35,391 bases of DNA. Source: an uncultured Lachnospiraceae bacterium. GTDB lineage: Bacteria > Bacillota > Clostridia > Lachnospirales > Lachnospiraceae. A program made the position numbers and the translations under genes. How positions within the stretch are numbered: position 1 is the stretch's first letter; each line of letters begins with the position of its first letter. This document shows, one piece after another, positions 14,733 to 23,780 of this stretch. The DNA is taken from contig CADANF010000037.1 in the NCBI GenBank assembly GCA_902789175.1, positions 1 through 35,391 on the forward strand, in the 5' to 3' direction. Under the pieces are notes generated by a model. It had not been told where the DNA came from and ran no database searches. It saw nothing but the letters and a program-made list of their open reading frames with translations.

Positions 14733-17201
14733 ATGAATTTGAAAATAGCACTTGCAGGAAATCCAAACAGCGGAAAGACAACGCTTTTTAATGAACTTAC
14801 AGGTTCAAATCAGTTTGTTGGAAACTGGCCTGGAGTTACAGTTGAAAAGAAGGAAGGAAAATTAAAGAAACATGAAGATGTAGAAATTGTTGACCTTCCA
14901 GGTATTTATTCACTTTCTCCATATACATTAGAAGAAGTTGTTGCCAGAAATTATCTTATAGAAGAGAAACCGGATGCTATTCTTAATATAGTAGATGGAA
15001 CAAATCTTGAAAGAAATTTATATCTTACAACTCAGCTTATAGAACTTGGAATTCCAGTGGTTCTAGCCATAAATATGATGGATGTGGTTAGAAAAAACGG
15101 GGACTCGCTTAATACTAAGGAATTAGCAACTCGACTTGGTTGTGAGATTATTGAAATATCAGCCCTTAAGGGGGAGAATACACTTAAAGCTGCAGAAGCA
15201 GCTATCAAAGCAGCTAAAGAACAAAAAAATGTACCGCTTCATACATTTTCAGGACCGGTTGAACATGCTCTTGCTCATATAGAAGAAGTGGTTGTTCATG
15301 ATATGCCTGAAGAGTCTCAGCGCTGGTATGCAATTAAGGTGTTTGAAAGAGATGAGAAAGTATTAGAAAAGCTTAAAATATCTGATGATATTAAAGCTCA
15401 TGTTGAAAATGACATCAAAGCAGCTGAAAAAGAGATGGATGATGACTCAGAGAGTATCATCACAAATGAAAGATACATTTATATAGCAGAAATACTTAAA
15501 GGTATTTTTAAGAAGAAGGATGCTAATAAATTAAGTACTTCGGATAAGATTGATAAGATGGTTACAAATCGATGGTTAGGTCTTCCAATCTTTGCAGCGG
15601 TAATGTTTATCATTTACTGGGTTGCGATGGTTGGTGTGGGGGCACCGGCTACAGATTGGACAAATGATTGCCTTTTTGGAGATGGTTATCACCTCTTCGG
15701 TATCGGTAGTGCTGCAGCTGATGAGGCTGCTGCAAATTATACAGCAGCTATGCAGGCAGTTGATGCTTATTTAGGTTTCAATGAAGAAATTTCAATTGAA
15801 GATATGGAGTCTTATGTTCCTTTGGAACCAATGGTTTCATATACTGTTGAAGATGAAGAAACATTAGAGCAGGGGGAGATTAGCGTTTACTATGATAAGA
15901 TTCCGGATGGTGTGGACCCGGATGAAGTAAATGCTATGACATATCTTGAAGCTGTTGATTATTTTAGGGAAAATGGTACCGAAGAGGTTGATCCTTCCAA
16001 TTATGGCGTTTGGGTTCCGGGCGTTCCTGCACTTGTTGAAAAAGGACTTGATAAGATCAAATGTGCTGGATGGGTTAAGAGCCTTGTATTAGATGGAATT
16101 GTAGCTGGTGTTGGTGCTGTTCTTGGTTTCGTACCGCAGATGCTTGTGCTTTTCTTCATGCTGGCATTTGTTGAAGCCAGCGGATATATGGCGCGAGTTG
16201 CTTTCGTATTAGATAGAGTATTCCGTCGTTTCGGCTTATCAGGAAAGAGTTTTATTCCTATCCTTATTGGTACAGGCTGTGGAATCCCGGGTATCATGGC
16301 ATCTCGAACCATAGAAAATGAAAGAGACCGCAGAATGACCATAATGACAACTACATTTATTCCTTGCGGCGCCAAGGTTCCATTTATAGCTATGATCGCA
16401 GGTGCGATTTTTGGTGGAAGTGCATGGATTTCAACAGGAGCATATTTTATTGGAATAACAGCGATCATTACATCAGGTATCATTTTAAAGAAGACAAAGG
16501 CATTTGCCGGAGAGCCAGCGCCATTTGTAATGGAGCTTCCAGCATACCACTGGCCAACACTTAAAAATGTCCTTCGTTCTATGTGGGAGAGAGGATCAAG
16601 TTTTATAAAGAAAGCCGGAACAATCATCCTTCTTTCAACTGTTATTATCTGGTTCCTTTCTAGATTTGGCTGGGTTGATGGAAATTTCGGAATGCTTGAA
16701 GATGATGCAATAGGAAGCAGTATCCTTGCGGCTGTTGGTAAGGGAATTGCATTTATCTTTAAGCCGCTTGGATGGGGAAACTGGCAGGCGGCCGTTGCTT
16801 CAATCACAGGCCTTGTAGCTAAGGAAAATATCGTTGGTACTATGGGTGTTCTCTATGGCGGAGAGGGCTCAGCCTGGGCAGCACTTGCAGCAGCATTTAC
16901 AACTGCATCAGGACTCAGCTTCCTTATATTCAACCTCCTTTGTGCTCCTTGCTTTGCAGCAATCGGTGCAATAAAAAGAGAGATGAATAATGCAAAATGG
17001 ACCTGGTTCGCAATTGCTTATGAATGTGGATTTGCGTATGTGGTATCATTTGTAGTATATCAGTTTGGTAACATTTTATTAGGTAATACAAATATAATTG
17101 GTGCTATAATTGCTTTAGTAGTAACAGTAGGATTTTTATATTTATTATTCAGACCATATAAAGAAGCAGTAACACTTAAAAATAAGGTGGTGGTAAGTTG
17201 A
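14733..17201 (+). CDS. feoB: FeoB, ferrous iron transporter with G domain
   Basis: 822 residues. The N-terminal GTPase has G1 GNPNSGKT (9-16), G3 DLPG (54-57), G4 NMMD (114-117) and G5 SALKG (143-147), followed by the helical GDI domain. The membrane part has the Gate-type motifs (VEASGYMARVAFVLD, PILIGTGCGIPGIMASRTIE, PCGAKVPF). It imports Fe2+ across the inner membrane under GTP control. Between the first membrane helix (about 283-303) and the next is an unusual acidic soluble insert of about 110 residues (roughly 311-425). The ribosome site is GGAAGGAG. The next gene overlaps its stop by four bases. Confidence 0.97.
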   Translation: MNLKIALAGNPNSGKTTLFNELTGSNQFVGNWPGVTVEKKEGKLKKHEDVEIVDLPGIYSLSPYTLEEVVARNYLIEEKPDAILNIVDGTNLERNLYLTTQLIELGIPVVLAINMMDVVRKNGDSLNTKELATRLGCEIIEISALKGENTLKAAEAAIKAAKEQKNVPLHTFSGPVEHALAHIEEVVVHDMPEESQRWYAIKVFERDEKVLEKLKISDDIKAHVENDIKAAEKEMDDDSESIITNERYIYIAEILKGIFKKKDANKLSTSDKIDKMVTNRWLGLPIFAAVMFIIYWVAMVGVGAPATDWTNDCLFGDGYHLFGIGSAAADEAAANYTAAMQAVDAYLGFNEEISIEDMESYVPLEPMVSYTVEDEETLEQGEISVYYDKIPDGVDPDEVNAMTYLEAVDYFRENGTEEVDPSNYGVWVPGVPALVEKGLDKIKCAGWVKSLVLDGIVAGVGAVLGFVPQMLVLFFMLAFVEASGYMARVAFVLDRVFRRFGLSGKSFIPILIGTGCGIPGIMASRTIENERDRRMTIMTTTFIPCGAKVPFIAMIAGAIFGGSAWISTGAYFIGITAIITSGIILKKTKAFAGEPAPFVMELPAYHWPTLKNVLRSMWERGSSFIKKAGTIILLSTVIIWFLSRFGWVDGNFGMLEDDAIGSSILAAVGKGIAFIFKPLGWGNWQAAVASITGLVAKENIVGTMGVLYGGEGSAWAALAAAFTTASGLSFLIFNLLCAPCFAAIGAIKREMNNAKWTWFAIAYECGFAYVVSFVVYQFGNILLGNTNIIGAIIALVVTVGFLYLLFRPYKEAVTLKNKVVVS

Positions 17202-17377
17202 ATTATCTGGTTGATAATTTAGGAAATATTGTTGTTATAGCAGTTCTTATTTTAATTACAGTGTTGATAATAAGAAAGCTGGTAAGAGATAAGAAAAGCG
17301 GAAAGTCCGCCTGCGGATGTAATTGCGGCCATTGCGCCATGAGCGGAAGCTGCCACAAGAATACCGCATCTAAATAA
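17198..17377 (+). CDS. FeoB-associated Cys-rich membrane protein
   Basis: 59 residues starting at a TTG that overlaps the feoB stop (TTGA), with AAGGTGGTGG 6 bases upstream. One membrane helix (about residues 9-26) is followed by RKLVRDKKSGKSACGCNC, then GHCAMSGSCHK, giving five cysteines. This is the small protein often found after feoB in Firmicutes. It may bind Fe2+ or help assembly at the membrane, but its role is unproven. It is easily missed because of its size and TTG start. Confidence 0.88.
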   Translation: MNYLVDNLGNIVVIAVLILITVLIIRKLVRDKKSGKSACGCNCGHCAMSGSCHKNTASK

Positions 17378-17401
17378 GCCAATTCTATTTCCATAATATA
17401 T

Positions 17402-17440
17402 GCCCGGTGCAGTTTAATTATGCTGCATCGGGCGTTTTTT
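17402..17440 (+). terminator. terminator of the feo operon
   Basis: GCCCGGTGCAG (17402-17412) pairs with CTGCATCGGGC (17423-17433), with one G-U pair, and is followed by G and six T. It is 25 bases past the last feo gene. Confidence 0.88.
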
Positions 17441-17505
17441 GATTTCCCGATATCGATTCGCTGTGTAAGAGAGCGTTGCAATTTACTTGCTATGAGGGAA
17501 ATTAA

Positions 17506-17570
17506 TGCAAGTTTACATAAAAATGGACCACTGCCTCCGGGACCTAGGTCCATTTTTATGTAAACTTGCA
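17506..17570. repeat. 55-bp palindrome copy with extended arms (J)
   Basis: GTTTACATAAAAATGGACC and its complement surround CTGCCTCCGGGACCTA. The dyad continues outward through TGCAA/TTGCA and is followed by eight T, making a good second terminator before the acyltransferase. Confidence 0.85.
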
Positions 17571-17624
17571 TTTTTTTTGTCATGAGTGTATAAAGAATAG
17601 GTTCAAGAAATAAGGAGTGACAAA

Positions 17625-18674
17625 ATGACAGAGAAAATGACAAATCCAGCATCGCAGCAGGTTATTCCAGCAGCGAAAAATACAAATAAAGAACGTATCT
17701 ATCTTTTTGATAATATTAAATTTATCCTCATAATCCTTGTAGTGGTAGGACATTTTGCAAATGTATTCTGCGACAGATATCCATCATTTAAATCGGTATA
17801 TTTATTCATTTATATTTTTCACATGCCGCTGTTTATCTTAATTTCAGGCATGTTCCACAGAAACGTTAACATAAAAGAAAAAGTCCTTATGTTCTGTTTC
17901 CTTGGTTATTCGGAGAAGCTTCTCAGATTTCTTGTGAGCATCATAGGAAATAAGAAGAAGCCCAATATGGATGTATTTGAGGATAACGGCCTGCCTTGGT
18001 TTATGTTCTGCATGGCAGCATTTATTTTATTAACCTATCTTGCAAGAGATATAAATAAAATGTATCTGCTTTGCTTTTCTATAGTTCTTATGGTGGCTGC
18101 GGGCTATGATAAAGAAATTGGTGATTTCCTTTATCTTTCAAGGATCTTTGTTTTTTATCCATATTACATTTTAGGAACCATGACCAGACCTGAAATGATA
18201 ATGAAGATAAATAGAAATAAAATATTCAAATTTGCCTCAATCATAATATTTGGAATGGCTCTTGCGGCATGTTTTCATTTTCTGGATATGTCCTATAACT
18301 TAAGGCAGTTTTATACAGGCTGCCATCCATATCCAAAGAACCATTTTCTGACGGGACCATTGCTTAGGATTTTTTGCTATATCACTTCGTTTGTCATGTT
18401 TATTCCATTTTTTGCCTTCGTACCGGCAAAGAAAATTCCTTTGGTAAGTGAATTTGGTAAGAGGACCCTACAGGTGTACTTCTGGTCAGATCTTGTGAGA
18501 CTACCGGTGATCAACCTTTACAGGAGCCAACTTTTATTATTTACAGCCACATTTGGAGGAAAAGCAGTGTATCTTGGGTTAAGCGCGGTCCTTGCCTTCA
18601 TCCTCCTTACTAAACCATTTGGGTTTATGGTCAACTGGATAAGAAATATGGATAATATCAGGATAAACAAGTAA
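17625..18674 (+). CDS. membrane acyltransferase (acyltransferase-3 family)
   Basis: 349 residues with about ten membrane spans. The N-terminal stretch FDNIKFILIILVVVGHFANV contains the family's catalytic-type His (VVGH), followed by FIYIFHMPLFILISGMF, both hallmarks of acyltransferase family 3. Members acetylate or acylate cell-surface sugars such as peptidoglycan or exopolysaccharide, or act on small molecules. There is no C-terminal SGNH domain, so it resembles stand-alone OafB/WecH-type proteins. The start follows AAGGAG. No operon partner: the next gene is 300 bases away across a MITE. Confidence 0.88.
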   Translation: MTEKMTNPASQQVIPAAKNTNKERIYLFDNIKFILIILVVVGHFANVFCDRYPSFKSVYLFIYIFHMPLFILISGMFHRNVNIKEKVLMFCFLGYSEKLLRFLVSIIGNKKKPNMDVFEDNGLPWFMFCMAAFILLTYLARDINKMYLLCFSIVLMVAAGYDKEIGDFLYLSRIFVFYPYYILGTMTRPEMIMKINRNKIFKFASIIIFGMALAACFHFLDMSYNLRQFYTGCHPYPKNHFLTGPLLRIFCYITSFVMFIPFFAFVPAKKIPLVSEFGKRTLQVYFWSDLVRLPVINLYRSQLLLFTATFGGKAVYLGLSAVLAFILLTKPFGFMVNWIRNMDNIRINK

Positions 18675-18739
18675 AAAAATGTATAAATAAGTCATAATCA
18701 GCTGTAAAAATCAAAAAAAATAATAAAATGTTACTTATA

Positions 18740-18908
18740 CTAGTATAACGTTCGCAAAATAACTGGACTAATGCGCTGAATGCTTGCTCGAGAGTGCGTC
18801 TCAAAAAACGTAGGCGTAGCGGGCTACGCTGAGGATGGATTTTTGAGGCGTGCTATCGATGTAAGCAGGCAAGCATTCAGTCCAGTTATTTAAGTGACGT
18901 TATACTAG
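18740..18908 (+). mobile_element. MITE-like inverted-repeat element, copy 1 (169 bp)
   Basis: CTAGTATAACG at one end and CGTTATACTAG at the other. The arms pair over AAATAACTGGACT and GAATGCTTGC, with a central GCGTAGC-GGG-CTACGC hairpin. No coding capacity. Nearly identical copies occur at 25211 and, inverted, at 32461. It fills most of the space between the acyltransferase and the surface-protein gene. Confidence 0.85.
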
Positions 18909-18979
18909 TATTGTCCATCAAAATATTGAGAATAAAAGAAGGCAGAACAATATAGAGAGAAAAAATGGAGGGGCATAAA

Positions 18980-19384
18980 ATGAAACGAAGAGTGTTTTTA
19001 CTTCTGCTGGTCAGCCTGATCATAAGTCCCCTTTGGGGAATAACAGCAAATGCTTCCGACAAGATAAGAATTACCCTTGTGGGAGACAATGAGGCAGAAG
19101 AATCAAAAGTTATTGAGATTTCCGTGGGAGACACATTTACAGTTCCTGAGTGTGAATTTGAAGAGCCGGAAGGTCTCATCTTTGGAAGATGGAGCATAGG
19201 TGGGGAAGTCCTTTTTCCTGGTGAAGTTCTGGAATTAACTGAGGATACTGAGATTCATGCATATTGGGTTGAACCTCTCACAATTAATGTAGATGTTTAC
19301 TGTGGGGAGACAAAAGGTATAGGGGGAATTGTAAGTTTTCCTGCTGATACGAATGAAAAAGAATCTAATAAAGGTTTATTTTAA
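18980..19384 (+). CDS. surface protein, N-terminal fragment (frameshifted gene)
   Basis: 134 residues. It has a signal peptide (MKRRVFLLLLVSLIISPLWG, cleavage probably after ANA) and then one InlB/Listeria-Bacteroides-type repeat (VGDTFTVPECEFEEPEG and a FGRWSIGG core). The ribosome site GGAGGGG at 18967 sets the start at 18980 rather than 18965. The frame ends at TAA 19382-19384, while the next frame opens at 19353 and carries the rest of the protein including the sortase signal. Removing one A from GAAAAAG (about 19355-19361) joins them: DTNEKNLIKVYFKKTATIL. I read this as one gene broken by one base, or a sequence error. Confidence 0.7.
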   Translation: MKRRVFLLLLVSLIISPLWGITANASDKIRITLVGDNEAEESKVIEISVGDTFTVPECEFEEPEGLIFGRWSIGGEVLFPGEVLELTEDTEIHAYWVEPLTINVDVYCGETKGIGGIVSFPADTNEKESNKGLF

Positions 19385-20678
19385 AAAGACAGCAACAATT
19401 CTTGACGGGGCTGAGCTAAGCATTGACCTTCCGGTTGAAGGTAATGCTGTAAGACCGGTTACCGTATATACTGAAAATGATGCAAAGTATAGCGTTACAG
19501 AGAGTTTCTGGCTCTGTCCGGATTCAGATCTTACGCCAGAGTCATTTAAAGCCGGAGTTAATTACCGCGCCCATATTATTTTAAAGCCTGATGAAGAGGA
19601 CACTGTTTTTTCCAAGTATTCCAATATTACTGTAAATGGAGAGAAGCCGGCTGATATCTGGGAAAATGAAGATGGACGTTCGGTTACTGTGATCACAAAA
19701 AATTATAAGCCGCTGGAACTTATTGATACACTCGAAATCTTTTTAAATTTCCCTGCTATTTCAGATGTTCCAAATGTTGCCGACGCCTGGGTTAAAGAGG
19801 GTTCTCCTTATAAGATCTACAGTGCAGCCTGGTTTAATGCCGTGGAGCAAAACGGCGAGGAAAAATATTCAGAGCCAGCATCATATGTAAGCGGAGGAAG
19901 TTACTTTATAGAGATCAGTTTAACTTCTGCAGGCAATTATGTATTTGCAGATACAGATAAAATAAAAGCTACTGTAAATGGAGTTTCTGCGAGAGTTGAG
20001 GCTGTTGCCAGCAACCAGATTGCAGTTATTCCAGATCCTTATATTTTCGGCTTAGCTGGAACACCATATAAGCTTACAGTTGGAAATGAAGCTGAGTGGA
20101 AACCGGGGGACGGTGCATTTGAAATTGTTGTAAAACATGAAAGTGATGCAACAAATCATACATTTGAAAAGTTTGATGGCATTGAGGTTGATGGAGAGAA
20201 AGTTGATCCTTCAGAATACGTGGCCAGTGCAGGCAGTGTAAAGATCAAGTTTAAAGAAAGCTATCTTGCACGTCTTTCAACCGGCGAGCATAAGATCGTG
20301 GTATTTTTTAATGATGGATATATGGCTGCAGGAACATTTACAACTAACAAGGCTGACGGTAAGAATGGTGATGGGGAAAATGCTTCTAACCTCGTTGATC
20401 CAGCGGGTAACAATACAGTCCCAGAGGCGAATGACGCAAGTATCAAGGACGGGAACGTAAGTCCAGAGACTAAGAATGTAAGTCCAGAGACTAAGAATGT
20501 AAGTCCAGAGACTAAGAATGTAAGTCCAGAGACTAAGAATGTAAGTCCAGGGACTAAGAATGTAAGTCCACAGACAGGTGATGACACTCATCTTGTTTTT
20601 GGCTTTATCATTCTTATACTTTCAATTTTTGGAATTGTTATGTGTATAAAGAGCAAGAAGAAAAAAACTAAAGAATAA
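19353..20678 (+). CDS. surface protein, C-terminal fragment with sortase signal
   Basis: 441 residues, without a signal peptide or good ribosome site, so it is the downstream part of the gene at 18980. Two related domains of about 115 residues can be seen (each ends in a strand pattern with VNGEKP or VNGVSA), then a third beta-rich domain (IEVDGEKVDPSEYV ... GEHKIVVFFNDGYMAAGTF) and a linker. Next come five copies of NVSPETK/NVSPGTK and a sortase-type end: SPQTGDD, a hydrophobic helix, and a KSKKKKTKE tail. It would be attached to the cell wall by a sortase. The ligand is unknown. Confidence 0.75.
   Translation: MKKNLIKVYFKKTATILDGAELSIDLPVEGNAVRPVTVYTENDAKYSVTESFWLCPDSDLTPESFKAGVNYRAHIILKPDEEDTVFSKYSNITVNGEKPADIWENEDGRSVTVITKNYKPLELIDTLEIFLNFPAISDVPNVADAWVKEGSPYKIYSAAWFNAVEQNGEEKYSEPASYVSGGSYFIEISLTSAGNYVFADTDKIKATVNGVSARVEAVASNQIAVIPDPYIFGLAGTPYKLTVGNEAEWKPGDGAFEIVVKHESDATNHTFEKFDGIEVDGEKVDPSEYVASAGSVKIKFKESYLARLSTGEHKIVVFFNDGYMAAGTFTTNKADGKNGDGENASNLVDPAGNNTVPEANDASIKDGNVSPETKNVSPETKNVSPETKNVSPETKNVSPGTKNVSPQTGDDTHLVFGFIILILSIFGIVMCIKSKKKKTKE
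20454..20575 (+). repeat. 21-bp tandem repeat coding for NVSPETK
   Basis: Five full units of about AATGTAAGTCCAGAGACTAAG and a sixth partial unit. All keep the reading frame, so copy number can change the stalk length of the surface protein without a frameshift. The units are almost identical, pointing to recent expansion. Confidence 0.9.
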
Positions 20679-20698
20679 AATACTGAATAGAAGAATAA

Positions 20699-20753
20699 AG
20701 AAAATGGCGGTTATGAGAGAAATCTTATAGCTGCCATTTTCTTATTATTTTTT
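20699..20753 (+). terminator. terminator after the surface-protein gene
   Basis: AGAAAATGGCGGTTAT pairs imperfectly with TATAGCTGCCATTTTCT and is followed by a T-rich run. The A-rich left side makes it plausible in both directions. Confidence 0.75.
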
Positions 20754-20886
20754 GTGAATGATTAAAATTACCGTTATTTTGACGGAAACGATGTCAGTAT
20801 GAATGTTTTTGTTGGATATAATATACAATGCTGTTATGATGGTGTTAAAACTTTGATAACCCTCCTATCCTCTTATTAAGGCCAGG

Positions 20887-20957
20887 GCGGGAGTTAAAAA
20901 TTTGCCATTATAATAAGCATGTAGATTTAATGCTGAAGGAAAGTGCGGGAGTTAAAA
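20887..20957 (+). repeat. direct repeat in the leader of the flavoprotein gene
   Basis: GCGGGAGTTAAAA occurs at 20887-20899 and again at 20945-20957, just before the ribosome site AAAGGAGG. The rest of 20754-20969 shows a TATAAT box at 20817-20822 without a clear -35 partner, and no gene. Confidence 0.35.
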
Positions 20958-20969
20958 TAAAGGAGGACT

Positions 20970-23780
20970 ATGGAAGACAAACTTAAAGATTGGAAAATCG
21001 GGGATCCGATGATCAATGAAAATGATTATTGGCAGGATCCAAATTACGTGGCGGAGGATAAAGAAAAGGAAAAGCTGGTTTTAAAACTGGCTACTATGAT
21101 CACTGACCGTTATGTTAAGAAATTTATGAAGAAGATCAATAACAGGGATCCGGAATATTGGATGCTGGACATGATACTTGATAAAGAGCAGGTCAGATTT
21201 CTCATTAATTTCAAAAAAACAAGAGTGCCATATAGCATAGAAGAACTGGCAAAAATGAATAAAATGAGTGTGGAAGATACTGAAAAAATGGTGGACAGGC
21301 TGGTCTGGATCGGAATTATAGAGATGAACCGCGCCAAAACAGAAGATAAACATAAGCAGTATGAACTTCCGATATTTGTGCCGGGTTCAGCAGAATTTAT
21401 GATGATGCAGGATAAATTAACAGATGAATTTCCACAGCTGGCTACATTTTTCAATCTGATGACACAGCTTCCACTTGGAGGAATCACTCAGATGGTGCCA
21501 CCGGGAGGCGCAGGTGTCGGAATGCATGTTATTCCTGTTGAAAAAGCCATCAGTCTTGAAAATGAATCTGTGCCGGTGGAACATCTTTCTAGATGGATTG
21601 ATATGTATGATAAATTCGGCATTTCTGAATGTTCCTGCAGAAAACAGCAGGCCATGAGAGGCGAAGGATCCGGTGAGATCCGCGGTGAATATTGCATTGG
21701 TATGGGCGATATGGCAGAATATATGGACAGCCGTGGCATTGGACATTACATTTCAAAGGAAGAGGTTTACGAGATTCTTGAGAGAGCTGAAAGACACGGA
21801 TATGTGCATCAGATAACCAATATTGATGGAGAGGGAAAGATAGTTGCAATCTGTAACTGCGCTCCCGGAGTCTGTAATGCACTTCGTACTTCGCAGCTTT
21901 ACAATACGCCAAATCTTTCTGCATCTGCCTACAGGGCTCACGTGGATAAGGAAAAGTGCGTAGCCTGTGGAAAATGTGTGGAGGTTTGTCCGGTTGGAGC
22001 GGCAAAGCTTGGACAGAAACTCTGTAAGAGAAATGGTGCCGAAGTCACTTATCCAAAGACTGAGCTTCCTGATAAGAAAAAATGGGGTCCAGATAAATGG
22101 AATTATAATTATCGTGATGATGCAAAGATTAATTGTTATGATACGGGAACTGCTCCTTGTAAAACTGCGTGTCCGGTACATTTGTCAGTGCAGGGATATA
22201 TAAAAATGGCAGCAGAAGGAAGATTCGAGGATGCATTAAAGCTTATAAAGCAGGACAATCCATTTCCAATGATCTGCGGCGCTGTATGTAACAGAAGATG
22301 CGAGGATGCATGTACAAGGGGAACAATTGATGAGCCCCTTGCTATTGACGAGATAAAGAAATATATAGCTTCGCTTGATATTGATAAAGAGAGACGATAC
22401 ATTCCTTTATGCGAGAAGCATGATGGGGGGATGTGGTCCGATGATTATAAAATGGCTATTATCGGTGCGGGACCTGCAGGCCTTGCAGCGGCATACTTCT
22501 TAAGAAGAGACGGCTATCCGGTTACCATTTTCGAGAAGGAAAAAAAGCCAGGCGGAATGCTTATGAATGGTATTCCAAGTTACCGTCTTGAAAAGGATAT
22601 AATAGAGGCGGAAATTGATGTTATAAAAGAGATGGGTGTCGAGATAAGGTGCAACGTGGAAGTAGGGAGAGATGTTACATTTGAATCCCTTAGAAATGAA
22701 GGCTATAAGGCTTTCTTTATCGCCGTGGGATGTCAGGGCGGAAGAAAAACAGGAGTTCCTGGGGAAGATTCTGAGGGCGTTATGACAGGCGTTGATTTCC
22801 TCAGGATGATCAATGCTGATAATTCCAAAAAGATCAGCAAAGAAACAGTTGTTGTAGGCGGCGGAAATGTTGCTATAGACGTGGCTAGAACTGCTGTAAG
22901 GGCGGGGGCTGCAAAAGTTAAAATGCTCTGTCTTGAAAGTTTAGAGGAAATGCCTGCCGCAAAGGATGAGATCGCTGAGGCAAGAGAAGAGGGAATTGAG
23001 ATAATCAACAGTTACGGACCTAAGGAGATACTTACTGAAAATGGGCGGGTTAAAGGTATCATTTTTAAGAAGTGCTTATCAGTAAAGGATGCTGACGGAA
23101 GTTTTAATCCTTCTTATGATGAAAATGATACTTTGACAATTGAGTGTGAAAATGTGCTTCTTTCAATCGGTCAGTCTATCATTTGGAATGATCTTCTTAA
23201 GGGAACTAAGGTGAAATTAAGACCAAATGGTGGTATAATCGCAGACGAGCTTACGCTGCAGACTGACGAGCCGGATATATTTGCCGGGGGAGATGTTTTT
23301 ACAGGTCCTAGATTTGCGATTGACGCCATAGCAGGCGGCAGGGAAGCGGCAGTGTCTATGAACCGCTTCGTGCATCCTGGTAACAGACTTGATCTAGCGA
23401 GAGATAGAAGGAAGTTCATCGAGTTTGATAAAAATGATATTCAGAGTGAAAGTTTTGATACTGCGCCAAGACAGATTCCTGGAAGAAAACAGGGAATTGC
23501 CAGCGAAACATTTGAAGATCTAAGGCTTACATTTACCGAGGAACAGGTTAAGAAGGAAGCCACGAGATGCCTTGGATGCGGCGCCACAACAGTGGATGAG
23601 CATCGCTGCATAGGCTGCGGACTTTGCACAACAAAGTGCGAATTCGATGCAATCCATCTGACCCGCGACATTCCAGAGGCCAGCACTATGGTAAGAGCAG
23701 AAGATAAATTTAGCAAGGTAGGCCCATACGCCGCAAAGCGCGCCATAAAGATAGTAGTTAACAAAATTAAAGGTGAGTAG
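20970..23780 (+). CDS. iron-sulfur FAD/NAD(P)-dependent oxidoreductase, GltD-like
   Basis: 936 residues, cytoplasmic. An N-terminal domain of about 320 residues is helical with winged-helix-like parts and Cys motifs CSC (221-223) and CNC...C (295-302). A 4Fe-4S ferredoxin motif CVACGKCVEVCP follows at 330-341. Then comes the GltD-like cluster domain (CKTACP, CGAVCNRRCEDAC), FAD-binding GAGPAG (499-504), NAD(P)-binding VVGGGNVAIDVARTA (about 637) and a C-terminal ferredoxin part (CLGCGAT, CIGCGLCTTKC). It probably moves electrons between NAD(P)H and ferredoxin or another acceptor in anaerobic metabolism. It is not a true glutamate synthase subunit: no large subunit is nearby. The ribosome site is AAAGGAGG. 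Confidence 0.88.
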   Translation: MEDKLKDWKIGDPMINENDYWQDPNYVAEDKEKEKLVLKLATMITDRYVKKFMKKINNRDPEYWMLDMILDKEQVRFLINFKKTRVPYSIEELAKMNKMSVEDTEKMVDRLVWIGIIEMNRAKTEDKHKQYELPIFVPGSAEFMMMQDKLTDEFPQLATFFNLMTQLPLGGITQMVPPGGAGVGMHVIPVEKAISLENESVPVEHLSRWIDMYDKFGISECSCRKQQAMRGEGSGEIRGEYCIGMGDMAEYMDSRGIGHYISKEEVYEILERAERHGYVHQITNIDGEGKIVAICNCAPGVCNALRTSQLYNTPNLSASAYRAHVDKEKCVACGKCVEVCPVGAAKLGQKLCKRNGAEVTYPKTELPDKKKWGPDKWNYNYRDDAKINCYDTGTAPCKTACPVHLSVQGYIKMAAEGRFEDALKLIKQDNPFPMICGAVCNRRCEDACTRGTIDEPLAIDEIKKYIASLDIDKERRYIPLCEKHDGGMWSDDYKMAIIGAGPAGLAAAYFLRRDGYPVTIFEKEKKPGGMLMNGIPSYRLEKDIIEAEIDVIKEMGVEIRCNVEVGRDVTFESLRNEGYKAFFIAVGCQGGRKTGVPGEDSEGVMTGVDFLRMINADNSKKISKETVVVGGGNVAIDVARTAVRAGAAKVKMLCLESLEEMPAAKDEIAEAREEGIEIINSYGPKEILTENGRVKGIIFKKCLSVKDADGSFNPSYDENDTLTIECENVLLSIGQSIIWNDLLKGTKVKLRPNGGIIADELTLQTDEPDIFAGGDVFTGPRFAIDAIAGGREAAVSMNRFVHPGNRLDLARDRRKFIEFDKNDIQSESFDTAPRQIPGRKQGIASETFEDLRLTFTEEQVKKEATRCLGCGATTVDEHRCIGCGLCTTKCEFDAIHLTRDIPEASTMVRAEDKFSKVGPYAAKRAIKIVVNKIKGE

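Noticed and set aside
16001-16807. A 268-codon open frame on the minus strand inside feoB
   Set aside because: It lies wholly opposite feoB, has no ribosome site, and its translation lacks any family-like pattern; it is a codon-bias shadow.
19353-19384. Programmed ribosomal frameshift in the surface-protein gene
   Set aside because: The needed shift is +1 and no slippery site with a pause element is evident; one extra A in a short run explains it more simply.
20454-20575. CRISPR array
   Set aside because: The 21-bp units are contiguous without spacers and stay in frame in a surface-protein gene.
20261-20591. Two minus-strand frames with repeated LVSGLTF and LSLWTYI
   Set aside because: They only reflect the complement of the 21-bp NVSPETK coding repeat.
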